A DNA stretch of 32,068 nucleotides, taken from NCBI RefSeq assembly GCF_004339665.1, contig NZ_SMMU01000035.1, positions 1 to 32,068 on the forward strand, read 5' to 3'. Position 1 is the stretch's first letter; every line of letters begins with the position of its first letter. The notes beneath the pieces were generated by a model, which did not search any database, was not told the DNA's origin, and saw only the letters and a list, made by a program, of their open reading frames with translations. A program made the translations under genes and the position numbers. Shown one piece after another: positions 30,621 through 32,068 of the stretch. This DNA is from Azotobacter chroococcum (GTDB lineage Bacteria; Pseudomonadota; Gammaproteobacteria; Pseudomonadales; Pseudomonadaceae).

Positions 30621-30726
30621 GCGGTATCGGAGAGCGAGCTGAACTGCCGCGTATGTAGATGGCGTGGAAACCAGAAATGGATAAGTCCGGAGGTCAGGGC
30701 CCGGACAGCTCGCTCCCCGATGCTTC
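30621..30726 (+). ncRNA. Structured RNA element 2 (paralogue of element 1)
   Basis: 5' arm (30621-30641) pairs with 30706-30726: G-A-G-C-G-A-G-C-T-G with C-A-G-C-T-C-G-C-T-C (10 bp), an A-C mismatch at the place of element 1's A bulge, then ATCGG/CCGAT and weaker outer pairs. Directly against the 3' arm is TCCGG/CCGGA (30686-30690 with 30701-30705), as in element 1. The 5' arms agree at 17 of 21 positions, and where the 11-bp blocks differ the partner strand changes too. Confidence 0.7.
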
Positions 30727-31047
30727 CCCAGCATCACCCTCTGATCTGCCCTGAGGGCAACTGACTCCAGCAGTCAGCGTTTAACCCGCGCCGGGCGGGG
30801 TGGCAGCTCCCGGCACAGACACATCACCCGTGCGGGGCGGGCCCAACTGGGATATCCCCGACGGCGATCAGCAGGCCAGTGCGCCGGTGACAAAAACCCC
30901 TGCAGCGAATCACGGGCTGCTCCTTTCCCTCGCCCGGGGATTCGTCGCCTGGCCGGCGTAACCGGCCACTTCCTTCCCTCCCGCGCCCATCAGAAAGCTT
31001 CCTCGTCCGAGGCGGCTTTCAATGCGCACGACATGGAGAAAACCAGA
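30727..31047 (+). other. Non-coding, hairpin-rich stretch upstream of the 133-aa gene
   Basis: No gene seen. Hairpins: TGCCC/GGGCA (30747-30759), CTGACT/AGTCAG (30761-30777), GCCGGG/CCCGGC (30790-30814), GGGATATCCC palindrome (30849-30858), TGGCCGG/CCGGCCA (30950-30968), and GAAAGC...GCTTTC with inner CCTCG/CGAGG (30993-31020), which sits just ahead of the RBS of the next gene. Minus-strand open frame 30910-31485 is antisense and not believed. Confidence 0.6.
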
Positions 31048-31449
31048 ATGGCATCGCTTGCACTGCGCGATCAGCGCGCATTCAGCGCCGCCCAGCACGC
31101 CTGGGACAACTTGGAGCCGCCGGCCCAGCCAGATAGCTGGATCGAAACCGAGCAGGGCCAGTCCTGGCTCGGCGAAAGCATCAGCGCTCTGATCCTCGGC
31201 CGCGACGTTGTGATCACCGCCCGCCCGCGTCTCGTCGTTTCCGCCGCTGATTTCATCACGACCTTCGGAGAGTCGGCAGCGGACATCTACGCCTACGACC
31301 CGAAAAATAGCCTGGAATGGGCGCTGGCCCGCGGCCTGTTGTTCGGCGGCCAAGAGTACCAAGACCTCGCACGACAGATTGCCAAAAAGATGCTGCTCAA
31401 GCACCAGGACGCAGCAGAGAAAGCCCACGCCTGGCTGGAGGACTACTGA
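31048..31449 (+). CDS. Hypothetical early protein (133 aa)
   Basis: MASLALRDQRAFSAAQHAWDNLEPPAQPDSWIETEQGQ... then SALILGRDVVITARPRLVVSAADFITTFGES and a helical C-terminus DLARQIAKKMLLKHQDAAEKAHAWLEDY. No family recognised. Chosen start at 31048 because GGAG lies 9 nt before it; the ATG at 31033 has no RBS. Overlaps the next gene by TGATG. Confidence 0.72.
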   Translation: MASLALRDQRAFSAAQHAWDNLEPPAQPDSWIETEQGQSWLGESISALILGRDVVITARPRLVVSAADFITTFGESAADIYAYDPKNSLEWALARGLLFGGQEYQDLARQIAKKMLLKHQDAAEKAHAWLEDY

Positions 31450-31709
31450 TGAAACGCCAATTCGACGCCTACGCCGCCGGCACAATCCGCGGCGCGAAAT
31501 CCATGGCCCGCAACGACGGCCACACCGAAGAGCCGCTGCACATCGAATGGCGTGGCGGCGCCTGGCATCTGCTCTACCAGGCCCGCAATCCGGTTGTCAC
31601 GCTGGCCCGCCTGCGCACCGCCCGCCTCCGCCGCTGGCTGGCCGGCATCCGCCGCCGCTTCGCCATCGGCACCCAGCACCAGATCGTCAAGGAGCTTCGG
31701 CATGGGTGA
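31449..31709 (+). CDS. Hypothetical early protein (86 aa)
   Basis: MKRQFDAYAAGTIRGAKSMARNDGHTEEPLHIEWRGGAWHLLYQ... then a basic C-terminal half LARLRTARLRRWLAGIRRRFAIGTQHQIVKELRHG. The Arg-rich end suggests nucleic acid binding. The start overlaps the previous stop (TGATG); the stop overlaps the next start region by 8 nt. Confidence 0.68.
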   Translation: MKRQFDAYAAGTIRGAKSMARNDGHTEEPLHIEWRGGAWHLLYQARNPVVTLARLRTARLRRWLAGIRRRFAIGTQHQIVKELRHG

Positions 31710-31977
31710 TATGGCCGAAGGATGGGAGTGGTTCAAGGAGCGGACCATAGAGAAGCGCGCAAAAAACACTGCCAGCTCCACCGAAATCCTTGTCCAGCGC
31801 GGAATACCTTTCGAGTCAAAGAATGGCGGCTCCCACCTGGTCGTAGACGCAGGCAGCCACCTGATCGACTTCTGGCCGAGCGGCGGACGCTGGATCGCCA
31901 GAGACCTGGGCAAGACCAACGGACGAGGCGTGTTCAAGATGCTGAAGCACATCGCCAAAGCGCGAGGCGAGCCATGA
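31702..31977 (+). CDS. Hypothetical early protein (91 aa)
   Basis: MGDMAEGWEWFKERTIEKRAKNTASSTEILVQRGIPFESKNGGSHLVVDAGSHLIDFWPSGGRW... A small alpha/beta fold: RGIPFESKNGGSHLVV then HLIDFWPSGGRWIARD and GVFKMLKHIA. The pattern is common in Pseudomonas phages; its role is unknown to me. The ATG at 31702 has GGAG about 8 nt upstream. Confidence 0.7.
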   Translation: MGDMAEGWEWFKERTIEKRAKNTASSTEILVQRGIPFESKNGGSHLVVDAGSHLIDFWPSGGRWIARDLGKTNGRGVFKMLKHIAKARGEP

Positions 31978-32068
31978 GCAGCTACCGCGCCAAGAAGCGC
32001 GCCTTCATCGCTCGCCTGATCCTGATCGACGTCTGCGTCGTCCTCACTATCGTCCTGATGATCGAGCA
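31974..32068 (+). CDS. Small membrane protein, partial (right edge)
   Basis: MSSYRAKKRAFIARLILIDVCVVLTIVLMIE..., 31 codons visible. Basic N-terminus then one hydrophobic helix (LILIDVCVVLTIVLMI). The start overlaps the previous stop (ATGA). Truncated by the window. Confidence 0.6.
   Translation, partial: MSSYRAKKRAFIARLILIDVCVVLTIVLMIE

Noticed and set aside
30910-31485. 191-codon minus-strand frame opposite the 133-aa gene
   Set aside because: The plus-strand gene has an RBS and a TGATG link to its neighbour; the minus frame has neither.
1-32068. tRNA genes, CRISPR arrays, insertion sequences, att sites, reverse transcriptase with variable repeats
   Set aside because: Looked for on both strands; no cloverleaf, spaced repeat array, transposase or reverse transcriptase motif was seen.

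Overview
The window is most of a temperate, podovirus-type phage genome (prophage or free phage), very probably from Pseudomonas. I infer the host from the high-GC coding style, the Pseudomonas-phage type of early accessory genes and the overall gene layout; no host gene is present to prove it. Three lineages are mixed. The capsid module (portal, Bbp19-like, scaffold, major capsid, cement) resembles Bordetella phage BPP-1. The tail and ejection module (tail tubular proteins A and B, a gp13-like protein, three large internal virion proteins, a fiber with a T7 gp17-like head) resembles BPP-1 and T7-like podoviruses. Regulation and replication (CI/Cro-like switch, DnaC/DnaB-like loader and helicase, nin-like region with NinB and YbcO-like genes, Q-position gene, promoter-terminator pair ahead of the late genes) are lambdoid.

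Layout. 28504-29175 (+) encodes a LexA/S24-type CI repressor, with palindromic candidate operators (TAGCC-N6-GGCTA) on both sides. Leftward (-) from the switch come Cro-like and ribbon-helix-helix regulators, a GIY-YIG (T5orf172) protein, a DUF1376 replication protein, a DnaC-like loader, a DnaB-like helicase, and about a dozen small, mostly overlapping genes (nin-like region), ending with a candidate late regulator at 20109-20699. A candidate late promoter and a terminator follow. The late operon (-) then runs: two holin-like proteins, TerS, TerL, an 89-aa protein, portal, Bbp19-like, scaffold, major capsid, cement, a 53-aa protein, a terminator, an SGNH esterase-like protein, tail tubular A, tail tubular B, gp13-like, three internal virion proteins, and the tail fiber, which runs off the left edge. 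A lipoprotein gene of low GC (874-1284, +) sits against the flow between the last internal virion protein and the fiber and looks like a moron.

Rightward (+) from the switch, a repressible promoter feeds a roughly 390-nt structured leader with a boxA identical to the rRNA-type antitermination signal. Small early genes of unknown function follow, interrupted by a 650-nt non-coding stretch (30394-31047). That stretch holds two related RNA elements whose long closing stems differ by compensatory changes. These RNAs and the boxA leader are the most interesting unexplained features of the window. No integrase, att site, endolysin, tRNA, CRISPR array or insertion sequence was seen; the endolysin and recombination genes presumably lie outside the window.
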